NCBI GenBank assembly: GCA_031270825.1
Contig: JAISXH010000059.1
Coordinates: 1-64,000 of the forward strand
Origin: Bifidobacteriaceae bacterium
Lineage (GTDB): Bacteria > Actinomycetota > Actinomycetes > Actinomycetales > WQXJ01
Reading direction: 5' to 3'
DNA: 64,000 nt
A program made the translations under genes and the position numbers. Position 1 is the first letter of the stretch; each line of letters opens with the position of its first letter. This document shows positions 1-9,200 of this stretch, piece after piece. The notes under the pieces are model-generated. The model did no database searches. It saw only the letters and a list, made by a program, of their open reading frames with translations, and was not told where the DNA came from.

Positions 1-1392
1 CCCGGCGCCGGCGCCGGCGATTGGCCTGGTCCCGACGCCGCCCGGCTGTCCGATCCGGCCCCGCCTGATGCCGGCCGGCCGGCCGATCCGGCTCTGCCTG
101 ATGCCGGGGGTGGCGCCGGTGATGGCGTTCCGGCGCCAGCCCCTCCCGACCCCGGCGAGGCCGCGAACAGCCATGCCGACACGCCCGCGGGCGAAGACGC
201 CGCGTCGCGGCTTGAATTGACCGCTGGCCCGTGGGGCAACGGCGGCATATGCGCGTGCCGCCAGCCGGACGGCCCGGTCGTGTTGCTATCCGGCGCCATC
301 CCTGGCGAGCGGGTGGTCGCGGAGGTGACTGCCAAACAACGGTCTTTTTGGCGGGCCCAGACGATCGAGGTCCTGGAGCCCTCGGCCGACCGCGTCCCGC
401 CGCCCTGGGCCGAAGGTTTGGCTCTTGGCGCCGCCGACTGGCTCTACCTGGCGTCTGAGGCGGCCCGGCGGGCCAAAGCTGAAGTTGTGTCGGGACTGCT
501 TCGGCATGCCACCGGTGAGCAGCTCCAGCTCGTGGTCGAGCCTCTGGGCGATGGCGGACCCCTGGGCTGGCGGACCAGAATCGAACTGTCGGTGGACGGC
601 GAAGGCCGCGCCGGCATGTTCGCCGCCGGATCGCAGCGCTTTCGGCCGCTGCAGGCGATGCCGCTGGCCGTGCCCGCGATCGAGGAACTGGGGTTGTTCG
701 ATCGACGCTGGCCGGCTGGCTCACGTCTGACTGCGGTGGCCCCTTCAGCCGGCCGCGCCTTTTATTGGTCTGACGCCGTTCGGGGGGTTCCTCGCCGCCG
801 CGAGATTGTGCGCGCGGCCGGTCTGGAGCACCGCTACGAGCTGGCCGGAGGGGGCTTCTGGCAAGCCCATCGGCTCGCTCCCAAAGTGCTGGTGGAAGCG
901 GTGACGCGGGCCCTGCGGCCCGGCCCGGGCCAGAGCGTTTGGGACCTGTACGCGGGCGCGGGATTGTTCACGCTGCCGCTGGCGGCGGCGGGCGCGCGAG
1001 TCAGCGCTGTGGAGGGATCGCGCCAGGCGGTCAGGGACTTGCTGGGCAACATCCGGCGGCCGGGCCTGGAGCTGGACCGGGCTTTGGCCATGTCCGTGGC
1101 CAAGGCCTTGCGGACCGACCTGCTCGGGATCCGCCCGACAGCGGTCTTGCTTGATCCGCCACGCTCCGGCGCCGGGCGAGCCGTCATCGAGGCGGTGGCC
1201 CTACGCGGCCCGGACCGGGTCGCGTACCTGTCATGCGACCCGGCGGCGCTCGCCCGCGACCTCGCCATCTTGCTGGCCAAGGGCCACCGCCTGGTCGAGC
1301 TGCGGGCTTTCGACTTGTTTCCGGGCACCCACCATGTCGAGGTGCTGGCGGTGACAGAAGGCCGGGACCGCTGCAGGCGGGCGGGCAACTAA
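1..1392 (+). CDS. TrmA/RumA-type tRNA/rRNA (uracil-5-)-methyltransferase, 5' end outside window
   Basis: SAM-dependent RNA methyltransferase that would methylate C5 of a uridine in tRNA or rRNA. Counting from TTG 217, the SAM-binding motif DLYAGAGLF lies near residue 243, the LLDPPRSGAG motif near 311, and the catalytic-cysteine motif SCDP near 339. The N-terminus reads as a TRAM RNA-binding domain. The only in-frame start in the window is TTG 217, but it falls inside the first TRAM strand (RLELTAGPWGNGG). The frame is open without a stop back to base 1 as a Pro/Ala/Asp-rich stretch. I therefore think the true start is upstream of the window, and 217 is the fallback. The CxnCxxC iron-sulfur cysteines of E. 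coli RumA are not visible. The family is sure; the exact target base is not. Confidence 0.85.
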   Translation, partial: PGAGAGDWPGPDAARLSDPAPPDAGRPADPALPDAGGGAGDGVPAPAPPDPGEAANSHADTPAGEDAASRLELTAGPWGNGGICACRQPDGPVVLLSGAIPGERVVAEVTAKQRSFWRAQTIEVLEPSADRVPPPWAEGLALGAADWLYLASEAARRAKAEVVSGLLRHATGEQLQLVVEPLGDGGPLGWRTRIELSVDGEGRAGMFAAGSQRFRPLQAMPLAVPAIEELGLFDRRWPAGSRLTAVAPSAGRAFYWSDAVRGVPRRREIVRAAGLEHRYELAGGGFWQAHRLAPKVLVEAVTRALRPGPGQSVWDLYAGAGLFTLPLAAAGARVSAVEGSRQAVRDLLGNIRRPGLELDRALAMSVAKALRTDLLGIRPTAVLLDPPRSGAGRAVIEAVALRGPDRVAYLSCDPAALARDLAILLAKGHRLVELRAFDLFPGTHHVEVLAVTEGRDRCRRAGN

Positions 1393-1568
1393 TCCGTGTC
1401 TGCGGCTGGTCTGACGCCGCGGCGGCCTTGGCGCCCAGGATGGGACTTGACGCCGTCCCGGTGGAAAGGGCTCGGGCGAGGCGCTCCACGCCACGGTTGC
1501 GGCGGTCGGTGAGTATGCCGCTCCGACGGACGCAAGGGCAGGATGCCGCTCCGGGTGGAACTGGCCTA

Positions 1569-1574
1569 TACGAT
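1569..1574 (+). promoter_or_regulatory. TACGAT -10 element, leaderless ABC-F start
   Basis: TACGAT ends 8 nt before GTG 1583, and no Shine-Dalgarno sequence precedes that codon. The spacing would put the transcription start at or next to the start codon. Confidence 0.4.
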
Positions 1575-1582
1575 TGGCGGTC

Positions 1583-3181
1583 GTGATCGCTGCCTCTGGG
1601 ATCGAGTTGCGCGCCGGCGCCGAGTTGCTGCTGGCCGACGCCAGCTTCCGAGTCGGCCCCGGCGATCGGGTCGGTTTGGTGGGGCGCAATGGGGCCGGCA
1701 AGACCACGCTGATGCGCGCCCTGGCCGGCGAGCGGCCGCCGGCTGCCGGGACGGTCAGCTCGACCGGATCAATCGGCTACCTGCCGCAAGACCCGGCCGA
1801 GGGCGACCTGGCCATGACTGCGATCAACCGCATTATCTCCTCACGGGGATTGGACCGGACTCTGGCGCGGATGGATCAGGCGCAGGCGATGATGGCCAGC
1901 CAGGACACGGACCGGATGACACGGGGGATCGAACTCTACGCCAAGCAGGAGACGCGCTTCTTGGCCGCTGGCGGCTACGCCGCCAAAGCCGAAGCGGCTC
2001 GGATCGCAGCCAATCTTGGCCTGGAGGACCGCGTCATGGGCCAAACGCTGGGCACGTTGTCCGGCGGCCAGCGCCGCCGCGTCGAATTGGCGCGCATCCT
2101 CTTCCAAGCCGCCGATGTCCTCCTGCTCGACGAGCCCACCAACCACCTGGACCAGGACTCGGTTGTTTGGTTGCGGGATTTCCTGAAGTCTTTCGGTGGC
2201 GGCCTGATGGTCATCTCCCATGATGCCGCGCTGCTTGCCACCACCGTGAACAGGGTGATGCACCTGGACGCCAACCGGCAGCAATTGGACCAGTACAACT
2301 TGGGTTGGAACGATTACCTGGCGCAGCGCGAGGTCGATGAGCGCCGCCGTAAACGTGAACGCGCGGGCGCGGAAAAGAAGGCCGCGAGCCTGATGGCGCA
2401 GGCCAACAAAATGCGGGCCAAGGCCACTAAGGCCGTGGCGGCCCAGAACATGGCCAAGCGGGCTGAACGTCTGCTGGATCAGACCGAGGCGGCCGGGCGG
2501 CGCGATAAAGTGGCGGCTTTGCGGTTCCCCGAGCCCGCGCCATGCGGGCGGGTGCCGCTGGCGGCCGAGGGCCTGTCGATGTCCTATGGGTCGTTGGAAG
2601 TGTTCACCGACGTGGACCTGGCGATCGACCGGGGCTCCCGGGTGGTGGTGCTCGGGTTGAACGGGGCCGGCAAGACCACCTTGCTGAGGCTCCTGGCTGG
2701 TCTTGAGAAAGCCGATTCTGGAAGCGTTCAGCCAGGTCATGGGCTTAAACTGGGCTATTACGCCCAGGAGCACGAGACTCTCGAGTTGGACCGGACAGTG
2801 CTGGAGAACATGACCGCGGCCGCTCCGGACATGGAGACGACCGAGGTGCGCAAGATTCTGGGGTCTTTCCTCTTCTCCGGGGACACCGTCCTGAAGCCCG
2901 CCCGGGTGCTGTCGGGTGGCGAGAAGACCCGCCTGGCTCTGGCCATCTTGGTGGTCTCGGCCGCCAACGTGCTGCTCTTAGATGAGCCGACCAATAACCT
3001 TGATCCGGCCTCCCGGGTTGAAATCCTCGGCGCGCTGGCCAAAGTCAAGGCTGCGGTTGTGCTGGTCACCCACGACGCGGGCGCCGTGCGCGCCCTCGAT
3101 CCGGAACGGGTTCTGCTGCTGCCGGACGGCGACGAGGATCTGTGGTCCAGCGACTACGAAGATCTGATCGAGTTGGCTTGA
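1583..3181 (+). CDS. ABC-F family ATPase (duplicated ABC domains, no membrane segments)
   Basis: Soluble ABC-F protein of about 532 residues. Members of this family bind the ribosomal E site and relieve stalling or confer antibiotic protection; this one's role is not known. First nucleotide-binding domain: Walker A GRNGAGKT (about 34-41), signature LSGGQ (about 159), Walker B LLLDEPTNHLD (about 181). A charged linker rich in Lys/Arg/Ala (about 250-310) follows, as is usual for ABC-F. Second domain: Walker A GLNGAGKT (about 360), LSGGEKT (about 443), LLLDEPTNNLD (about 463). A TTG at 1574 is also possible, but GTG 1583 gives the usual MIxAxxIEL beginning and sits 8 nt after TACGAT. A 13-bp tandem repeat begins just after the stop. 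Confidence 0.9.
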   Translation: MIAASGIELRAGAELLLADASFRVGPGDRVGLVGRNGAGKTTLMRALAGERPPAAGTVSSTGSIGYLPQDPAEGDLAMTAINRIISSRGLDRTLARMDQAQAMMASQDTDRMTRGIELYAKQETRFLAAGGYAAKAEAARIAANLGLEDRVMGQTLGTLSGGQRRRVELARILFQAADVLLLDEPTNHLDQDSVVWLRDFLKSFGGGLMVISHDAALLATTVNRVMHLDANRQQLDQYNLGWNDYLAQREVDERRRKRERAGAEKKAASLMAQANKMRAKATKAVAAQNMAKRAERLLDQTEAAGRRDKVAALRFPEPAPCGRVPLAAEGLSMSYGSLEVFTDVDLAIDRGSRVVVLGLNGAGKTTLLRLLAGLEKADSGSVQPGHGLKLGYYAQEHETLELDRTVLENMTAAAPDMETTEVRKILGSFLFSGDTVLKPARVLSGGEKTRLALAILVVSAANVLLLDEPTNNLDPASRVEILGALAKVKAAVVLVTHDAGAVRALDPERVLLLPDGDEDLWSSDYEDLIELA

Positions 3182-3183
3182 AC

Positions 3184-3235
3184 CTGAACCCGAACACTGA
3201 ACCCGAACACCGAACCCGAACACTGAACCCGGGCT
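3184..3235. repeat. 13-bp tandem repeat, four units
   Basis: Four consecutive 13-bp units start at 3184, 3197, 3210 and 3223. The first two are identical (CTGAACCCGAACA), the third differs at one base, and the fourth diverges at its end. The array begins 2 bp after the ABC-F stop codon, so it lies in the 3' UTR or the spacer before the next promoter. It is not coding in any supported frame. Confidence 0.85.
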
Positions 3236-3313
3236 CTGAGCTTCGGCTCCGAACCAGGGCGCTGGCGCCATTTCGAGCCGGCTGCGGTCGAACGGACCGT
3301 CCTGACCGCGCCG

Positions 3314-3319
3314 TAGAAT
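3314..3319 (+). promoter_or_regulatory. TAGAAT -10 element, leaderless start at 3326
   Basis: TAGAAT is followed after 6 nt by ATG 3326. There is no Shine-Dalgarno sequence, which fits a leaderless transcript. Confidence 0.45.
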
Positions 3320-3325
3320 TGGTGC

Positions 3326-3688
3326 ATGGAGTGGCTGACGGGGACCTCCGGCGCGTTGGATCGCGCTCGCGAGGGCGGCGCCAAGAATTGGAAGCATCCG
3401 CTGATCGGGGTGGTCATGATGATCCCCCTGGCCTACGCCATGCCGGTGGCGACATTCGCGGCGGCGACCGCCCTGGCTGGCGGGTCCGCCAACGGCGGGC
3501 CGCCGGTGGCCCAGACCGCGCGGTGGCTGATCGGGTTGACCATTGTGCTGGCGATGATCCTTGTCTGCGGAGTGATCGCTTATCGGCTGTTCGGTTGGCC
3601 GGTTTGGGGCGCGATCGCCTTCGCGGTGGCGGCGCCGGCGGTGATCGATGCCGTCTGGTGGGTCGTCATGAGCCGTGCCTTGGGCTAG
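3326..3688 (+). CDS. Small three-helix membrane protein of unknown function
   Basis: 120 residues. A short charged N-terminus (about 1-28) precedes three likely membrane helices at about 30-55, 70-92 and 93-118. I recognise no catalytic motif and no family. The start ATG 3326 is supported by TAGAAT 6 nt upstream. The gene sits alone between the ABC-F gene and fabG, and both flanking spacers contain promoters, so it is probably monocistronic. It could be a general DUF membrane protein. The reading frame is convincing because of its promoter and its coherent hydrophobic pattern. Confidence 0.65.
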   Translation: MEWLTGTSGALDRAREGGAKNWKHPLIGVVMMIPLAYAMPVATFAAATALAGGSANGGPPVAQTARWLIGLTIVLAMILVCGVIAYRLFGWPVWGAIAFAVAAPAVIDAVWWVVMSRALG

Positions 3689-3784
3689 CGGTCGGCTCGG
3701 TTTAGCAGAGATTAGTAGAGATCCCACAAAGACCTCCGGCGGGCGTGGTTGCCTACCAGGCCGAATGCCGGCCGTGTTCGGAGA

Positions 3785-3790
3785 TAACCT
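3785..3790 (+). promoter_or_regulatory. TAACCT -10 element, leaderless fabG start
   Basis: TAACCT is followed after 6 nt by GTG 3797. No ribosome binding site precedes the codon. Confidence 0.45.
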
Positions 3791-3796
3791 CCAATA

Positions 3797-4594
3797 GTGC
3801 AAAGACACGTCTTGATCACAGGAGCCAGCCGGGGGATCGGCCGGGCGATCGCGCTGGCTTTTCTGGCCCGGGGAGACCATGTCTCGACCATCGACCGCCA
3901 AGGGGTAGGCCCATTCTTGGGGGCTGCCTTAGAGCCGGATGCAGGGGATTCGCCGGCGCGGGAAACCGGGAAGTCGGCGGGCGCGCTAAGGAGTCATACC
4001 ACTGCGGGCCGGCCCGATTTGGCTGTGCTGGCGGCCGACGTCAGTTCAACCGAACAGGTGGGCGCGGCCTTCGACCAGGCCGAGGAGCGCTTCGGCAAAG
4101 TCGATGTCTTGGTGGTCGCCGCAGGCATGGTCAAAGACCGCTTGCTGATGCGGATGACCGATCAGGACTTCGCTGAGATCATCGACACCAACCTGGCCGG
4201 AGCCTGGCGCTGCGTCAGGCGAGCCGTCCGTTCGATGACGCCGCGTCGCCAGGGGGCGATCATCTTGATCGGGTCTGTTGTCGGCTCCGTCGGGGGCGCG
4301 GGGCAGACCAATTACGCCGCGTCGAAGGCCGCTCTGGTCGGCCTGGCCAGGTCGGTGGCCCGCGAGATCGGCGGTCGCGGGATCACCACCAATGTGATCG
4401 CCCCTGGGTTCATCGAAACGGACATGACCGCGGGTCTGACCGAGGCCACCCGTGCGGCCTACCAGGCGCGGATCCCAGCTGGCCGTTTCGGCACGGTGGA
4501 CGATGTCGCCGCCGCAGCCCTGTTCCTAGCTGACGCGCCCTATGTCAACGGCGCCGTCATCCCGGTGGATGGGGGCCTGGGGATGGGCCACTAA
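3797..4594 (+). CDS. fabG: 3-oxoacyl-[acyl-carrier-protein] reductase (FabG/MabA)
   Basis: Short-chain dehydrogenase that reduces 3-oxoacyl-ACP with NADPH in FAS-II fatty acid elongation. The cofactor motif TGASRGIG is at residues 8-15. The catalytic residues are Ser160, Tyr173 and Lys177 (YAASK). The conserved IETDMT near 205-215 is the FabG substrate loop. The protein is 265 residues, about 20 longer than usual, because of an insert at about residues 36-73, between the second strand and the VSSTEQV region. The inserted stretch is rich in Gly/Ala/Pro. An enoyl-ACP reductase gene follows 125 bp downstream on the same strand, the same order as fabG1-inhA of mycobacteria. The start GTG 3797 is leaderless. 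Confidence 0.9.
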   Translation: MQRHVLITGASRGIGRAIALAFLARGDHVSTIDRQGVGPFLGAALEPDAGDSPARETGKSAGALRSHTTAGRPDLAVLAADVSSTEQVGAAFDQAEERFGKVDVLVVAAGMVKDRLLMRMTDQDFAEIIDTNLAGAWRCVRRAVRSMTPRRQGAIILIGSVVGSVGGAGQTNYAASKAALVGLARSVAREIGGRGITTNVIAPGFIETDMTAGLTEATRAAYQARIPAGRFGTVDDVAAAALFLADAPYVNGAVIPVDGGLGMGH

Positions 4595-4706
4595 TGACCG
4601 GGAACCCTGCTGAAGAGCGGGGCCGTCGCCCTGCCTGCGCGAAGTTTCAAAGCGACGAAGGCGCCCCAAGCCAGCGTTGAACCGTCCCCTGCGGGGGCCA
4701 ATTGAC

Positions 4707-4712
4707 AGGAGG
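4707..4712 (+). promoter_or_regulatory. Shine-Dalgarno AGGAGG that decides the inhA start
   Basis: AGGAGG ends only 1 nt before ATG 4714 but 7 nt before GTG 4720. The spacing therefore supports GTG 4720, which also gives the usual MGLLEGK start of this family, over the longer TTG 4702 and ATG 4714 options. Confidence 0.7.
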
Positions 4713-4719
4713 AATGCAA

Positions 4720-5487
4720 GTGGGACTGCTTGAAGGGAAGAGCCTGCTGGTGACAGGGGTCTTGACAGATCATTCGATCGCTTTCGAGGTGGCTCGGATC
4801 GCTCAAGAGGAGGGCGCTGAGGTGGTCCTGACCGCCTTCGGCAAGGGCGCGCGTTTGACCGCCGCCACCGCCAGACGTCTGCCCAAACCCGCGCCGGTCG
4901 AACAACTCGACGTGACCGATCAGGATGATCTGGACTCCCTGGCCGACCGAGTGCGCGCGCACCTGCCTGCTCTCGATGGCGTGGTCCATTCGATCGGATT
5001 CGCCTCCGGGCGGGTGATGGGCGGCCATTTCCTCGACGGCGACTGGGAAGACGTGGCCACCTCGATCAAGACGTCTGCGTACTCGCTGAAGTCGCTGGCG
5101 GTGGCGACCCGACCGCTGTTGAGGCCAGGCGGCGCCATTGTCGGTCTGACTTTCGACGCGCGCTACGCCTGGCCGGTCTACGACTGGATGGGCGTGTCCA
5201 AGGCGGCCTTGGAGTCGACCGCCCGCTACTTGGCTCGGGACCTCGGCCCGGACGGCATCCGCGTCAATCTGGTCAGCGCCGGACCGCTCAAGACGGTCGC
5301 GGCCACCTCGATTCCCGGCTTCGAACAGATGGAAGGGCTCTGGCCCGCCCGGGCGCCCCTGGGATGGGATTCAGCCGACCCGGGGCCGGCCGCCCGCGCA
5401 GTCGTGGCCCTGGCGTCTGACCTCTTCCCAGCCACTACCGGGGAGATCGTCCATGTCGACGGCGGTGTGCACGCCATGGGGCAGTAA
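4720..5487 (+). CDS. fabI: Enoyl-[acyl-carrier-protein] reductase (FabI/InhA type)
   Basis: NADH-dependent reductase for the last step of each FAS-II elongation cycle. The protein is 255 residues. It has the divergent FabI nucleotide motif LLVTGVLTDHSIAF near the N-terminus. The active site is Tyr154-x6-Lys161 (YDWMGVSK), the FabI/InhA spacing rather than the Tyr-x3-Lys of ordinary SDRs. LDVTDQDDLDSL near 65-75 and the C-terminal GEIVHVDGGVHAMGQ also match the family. It lies 125 bp after fabG on the same strand and has its own strong ribosome binding site. Being the InhA type, it would be the expected target of isoniazid- and triclosan-class inhibitors; that is family knowledge, not something seen here. 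Confidence 0.92.
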   Translation: MGLLEGKSLLVTGVLTDHSIAFEVARIAQEEGAEVVLTAFGKGARLTAATARRLPKPAPVEQLDVTDQDDLDSLADRVRAHLPALDGVVHSIGFASGRVMGGHFLDGDWEDVATSIKTSAYSLKSLAVATRPLLRPGGAIVGLTFDARYAWPVYDWMGVSKAALESTARYLARDLGPDGIRVNLVSAGPLKTVAATSIPGFEQMEGLWPARAPLGWDSADPGPAARAVVALASDLFPATTGEIVHVDGGVHAMGQ

Positions 5488-5488
5488 C

Positions 5489-5494
5489 TACAAT
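5489..5494 (+). promoter_or_regulatory. TACAAT -10 element, leaderless start of the SixA-like gene
   Basis: TACAAT lies across the inhA stop and is followed after 6 nt by ATG 5501. It is one of the clearest examples of this arrangement in the window. Confidence 0.5.
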
Positions 5495-5500
5495 CACTGT

Positions 5501-6010
5501 ATGGATCGGACATTGTTGTTGGTGCGTCACGCCAAGGCCGGCGGCGGCGATGGCGGCGGCGACGTGGACCGCCCCTTAACCGAGTTGGGCTACGAACAGT
5601 GCCGGGTGGTGGCCCGCGAGATCACCGGGATCGGACTTAGTCCCGATGTCGCTTTGGTCTCGACCGCGCGGCGAGCCAAGCAGACCTTCAACGCCATGGC
5701 CGCGTCGGCGGACTGGCAGCTTTCCGCCGAGTTGCTGAGCGAACTGTATAGCGGCTACGTCGAGGAGGCGCTCGAGGCGATCCGCTCAGCGCCGCCAGAC
5801 TGTTCGGTGTTGATGGTGGTTGGCCACGAGCCGACCATGTCCGCGACCGCCTACAAGTTGGCCGGCGCCGGATCTGTGCCCGATGCCGTCACCCGCGTCC
5901 GCCGCGGTCTTCCGACTGCCGGGGTGGCCGTTATTCAGGTTGACGGCCTGTGGGAGGGGGTCGGCTTCGAGCCGACCATTCTGCGCTGGGTGCTGACGCC
6001 CCTGGCCTGA
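5501..6010 (+). CDS. SixA-like histidine phosphatase
   Basis: 169-residue phosphatase of the histidine phosphatase (phosphoglycerate mutase-like) superfamily. The catalytic histidine motif appears as LVRHAKAG near residues 6-13, where SixA has RHG. A second conserved histidine is in VVGHEPT near 107-113. Arg residues of the phosphate pocket occur in STARRAKQT near 47-55. The name SixA follows from size and the RHA motif; its substrate could be a phosphohistidine protein or a small phospho-ester. Frames upstream to 5453 exist, but ATG 5501 has TACAAT 6 nt before it. The gene follows inhA by 13 bp and probably has its own transcript. Confidence 0.8.
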   Translation: MDRTLLLVRHAKAGGGDGGGDVDRPLTELGYEQCRVVAREITGIGLSPDVALVSTARRAKQTFNAMAASADWQLSAELLSELYSGYVEEALEAIRSAPPDCSVLMVVGHEPTMSATAYKLAGAGSVPDAVTRVRRGLPTAGVAVIQVDGLWEGVGFEPTILRWVLTPLA

Positions 6011-6065
6011 ATCTCATTACTTCCCCGGACCGCCCCTGGGGTGGCCGACGCCGTCCGGGCGACGG

Positions 6066-6251
6066 GCGACGGCGTACGACTGGCCGTGTGGCTAGAACCG
6101 AACTGGGCGCGACCAAACGAACTCCGAGGGTCGGCGGGTGGCGAGCGACTCGCTACCAGCGACGCCGTGCGACTGCCCGCCGGGCCGGAACCAGGCCGGG
6201 CGCGACTAAACGATCCGGCGGGCGGGGAGCGATGGGTCGCCCGCCGCCCGC
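6066..6251. repeat. Imperfect direct repeat, two units of 93 bp
   Basis: The spacer between the SixA-like gene and the protease is largely made of two diverged units starting at 6066 (GCGACGGCGTACGACT) and 6159 (GCGACGCCGTGCGACT). Both then contain a GAACC block, GGGCGCGAC(C/T)AAACGA, and a GGCGGG/GAGCGA block in the same order. I see no credible gene or RNA fold. It may be a decayed duplication. Confidence 0.6.
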
Positions 6252-6277
6252 GCGGTTGTCTTGCTCCTTGGCTGCGA

Positions 6278-9200
6278 TCAGACCAGAGCCGCCCGCGCCC
6301 GCCGCCGTGACCGCGTGAACAGCCCGGCGCCAGCCGCCGTCAGAAGCAGGCTCAGGATCGCGATCGGCGCCAGGTCGTTGCTGCCGGTCACCGGCAGCTT
6401 CCCGCCGGAGGCGCGGATCACCACGGTGGCCTCTGGCCGCCACAGATCGGTGGTGGCCCCCTGAGACAGGTATTGCGCGTCGGCCGCACCTTGCCGGTTC
6501 AGGCCGATCCGGTATTGGAAGCTGTACGTGGCTGCTTTCCCTGTCGGCACCGCGTGGCAAACGGTTTGGGCATGGTCGCGTCCGGTCGCAGTGAATGTCA
6601 ACTCGAACTGCTTGACCACTGAGGCGTCGTCGACTGATCGGACCGCTTCACCCGTGGACGAGGCTTTGTATAGGCCGCCATCGACCAGGACCTGGACCGG
6701 GCCACCGTCTTGCCGGTCAAGCCACAGGTCGCCAGCGCTGCCGTGTTCCAGCCAGACCACGTCGCAGAGCTGCCTGGTCTGGCCGGACGTCCGGGCCTGC
6801 GCGCCGCTGGCGAGTGCCGAGTGGATCGTCAAGCCCATCTGAGTGACCACCGTCTGGCTGCGCTGGCCGAACTTGTCCGCCACGCCCGCCGGGATCAGCG
6901 GTCTGACCGGCGCCGACTGGCTGTCAGGATCGACGCGCCAGACCCAGGTGCCGTACTGCGAGGTGGGAACCGTGAAACCGGCTGCGGCGTTGACGGTCAC
7001 CGGCGTGTCTCCGGAGGTCGGCAGGGTCACGTCGACGCTGGCCGTCCCCAGCACGGCCGCGTTCGCGGGCGCCTGGTCCTGGGCGGCGAAGGCCGACTTG
7101 GAACCTCCGTAGAACGTGCCCTCGACTTTGACGTTCGCCGGGGCGCCGTTGGCGTCGGCGCGCCATTCGGCGCCCTCTTCCGCCAGGCTCAACGTCACCG
7201 TGTCGTCAGGCGATTGCCCCTTGGCCTGGAATGGGCGCACAACCTGCGTGCTCAGTTGCAGCGGCAGCGGCGAATCGATCCCGCAGGAATTCCACGAGGC
7301 CGGTTCCAGGTAGTCCTGGGGCGAGTCGGTCACCGGGTAGGCGCCGAGCACGGTTTGGTCGAAGGCGGACGAGCCTCCGGCCACCCGCGAGCGCAGTGAG
7401 ACGACTTGCCCGGCGGCGGCCTCGATCTGGCCGGCGTACAGGGTCTCGCCTTCGAGTGCGCCGATCGAGCCTTCCGGCGCCTGGTCGGTTAGGGTCAACT
7501 CCACTGGCGTCCAAGTGGCGCCGTCGTCGGTCGAGGCCTCCAGGGTAACGGTCTCCAACGGAATTGGCTGCGATCCGGCTAGCTGACTGGCGTGGACCAC
7601 GATCAGCTGGCTGGGCGCGCCGGAGTTGTAGGCGTCAAGGCCGGGCAATTCGTACCATGCCTGGCGCAGGGGTTCGTCACTGATCAACTCGCCCTCATCG
7701 TCGGGTTCTGTGGGCTCGGCCGAGACCCACTGCCAACTCGAGGTCACATCAGTCGACCAAGCCCACTCGTCGGTGTTCGAGGTGGTCACCTGATCAAGGC
7801 GGTACGTGTGCGCGGCCGGATCCAGGCCGGTGACTGAGAATTCGTAGATCTCCGGGTCGTTGGCGTTGGAGAACACGACATCGCCAGTCGTCAGATCGGT
7901 CAGAGTCAGGTCGAAGGCCCCGTATTCGGGAAACCCAGGGAAGTTCCGCATCCACTCGCCCTGCCCTTGGCCGTCCACGAACAATGGGACCGCGGAAACC
8001 AGCTCATTCTCGGCTCGAAGGACGCCGTAGAAGTAGTTGGTCTCGAACCCGGCGGAATGGACCTGGCTGCCCACGGTCAAGACGGCCTCCTGGCCATCCG
8101 AATACTCCCGTTCCGGCAGCCAGAAGTTATTGATCATCGTCCCGCCGGGGCCGTCGAACAAGTAGATGTCGGGAGTCCACAGGCCGGGGGTCAGATGCGC
8201 CACGTAGCTTGAACCGGCCCGGGCTGAGAAGGTGCCTGAGGCTAGCTCCGACACGAAATCATCCTGGTAAACGCCGGAGGCGCCCATGGCGCGGTGCTGG
8301 ACGGTCAAATCAACGGTCGCGTTTTCATCGACATCCAAGGTGAACGCCTCGGCGCTGGGATCGAACGTCTGGCCCGCCAGGTAGGCGTCCTGGGGAGTGC
8401 CTCGGTTCAGCAAGTAGAGGGGCTGGCCGACGGCGCCGGCCAACGCCTCTCCGCCGGCGACGTTGGTGACCAGCACGGGGATTGCCAGCGGTCTGACGTC
8501 TGGGTCGACCAAGTATGGTGCCGTCTCGCCAGCGTCCACGGCGATATTCGCCAGATTGGACTCAATGATCAGGGCGCCGTAGCCAGCCCGCTCGACCGCG
8601 TCAATGAGGTCAATGATGCCCAAGATCGTTTCCTGGGAATAGTCCGGATCGTCGAGGTGCGTCAGCAGGGCTTGGCCGGCGTTGCCGCCGGCGGGAATCG
8701 TCCCGTCGGGGGCATGGGCCAAGGTGAAGGCCGAATGCCCTAACGGCGCCCGCCCGGTGGCGTCGGCTATCGGCACCGGCTCCGTGCCGCATGCCTCCAG
8801 AGAGGCCTCGACCAAGGGTTGGCTGAGCGGGGCGGAGACGTACACTTCGTTCTGCTCAGCTTCGCCCTCGAATGGCACCAGGTAGATGTTGCTCTGAGCG
8901 AGTGCGGTGACGCGAGCGCTGGTGCCGAACCACTGAAAGAACTCGAAGCCGTCTTCTTCCAGGTCGCCCAGTGCCACGAACTCTGAAGCCTGAATGTGTC
9001 CCTGGACGGTTTGGTTGGTGACGGCTTTGGCGGCCACGCCCGTTGTGCCGTCGATTATCAAAGTCGTCGGCCCTTGGATGTCGAGCACCGCAGCCGCCGC
9101 CGTCGTCTCGTCGGTCCCGCCGCTGGCATTGGTCTTCACGGAGTCCGCATTGGCCACGTAGCTGCTACCGGCAACCAGCTCGACGGTGGCGCGGCCGTCA

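Noticed and set aside
4702..4719. Earlier starts of the enoyl-ACP reductase at TTG 4702 and ATG 4714
   Set aside because: The Shine-Dalgarno AGGAGG lies after the first and only 1 nt before the second; GTG 4720 has correct spacing.
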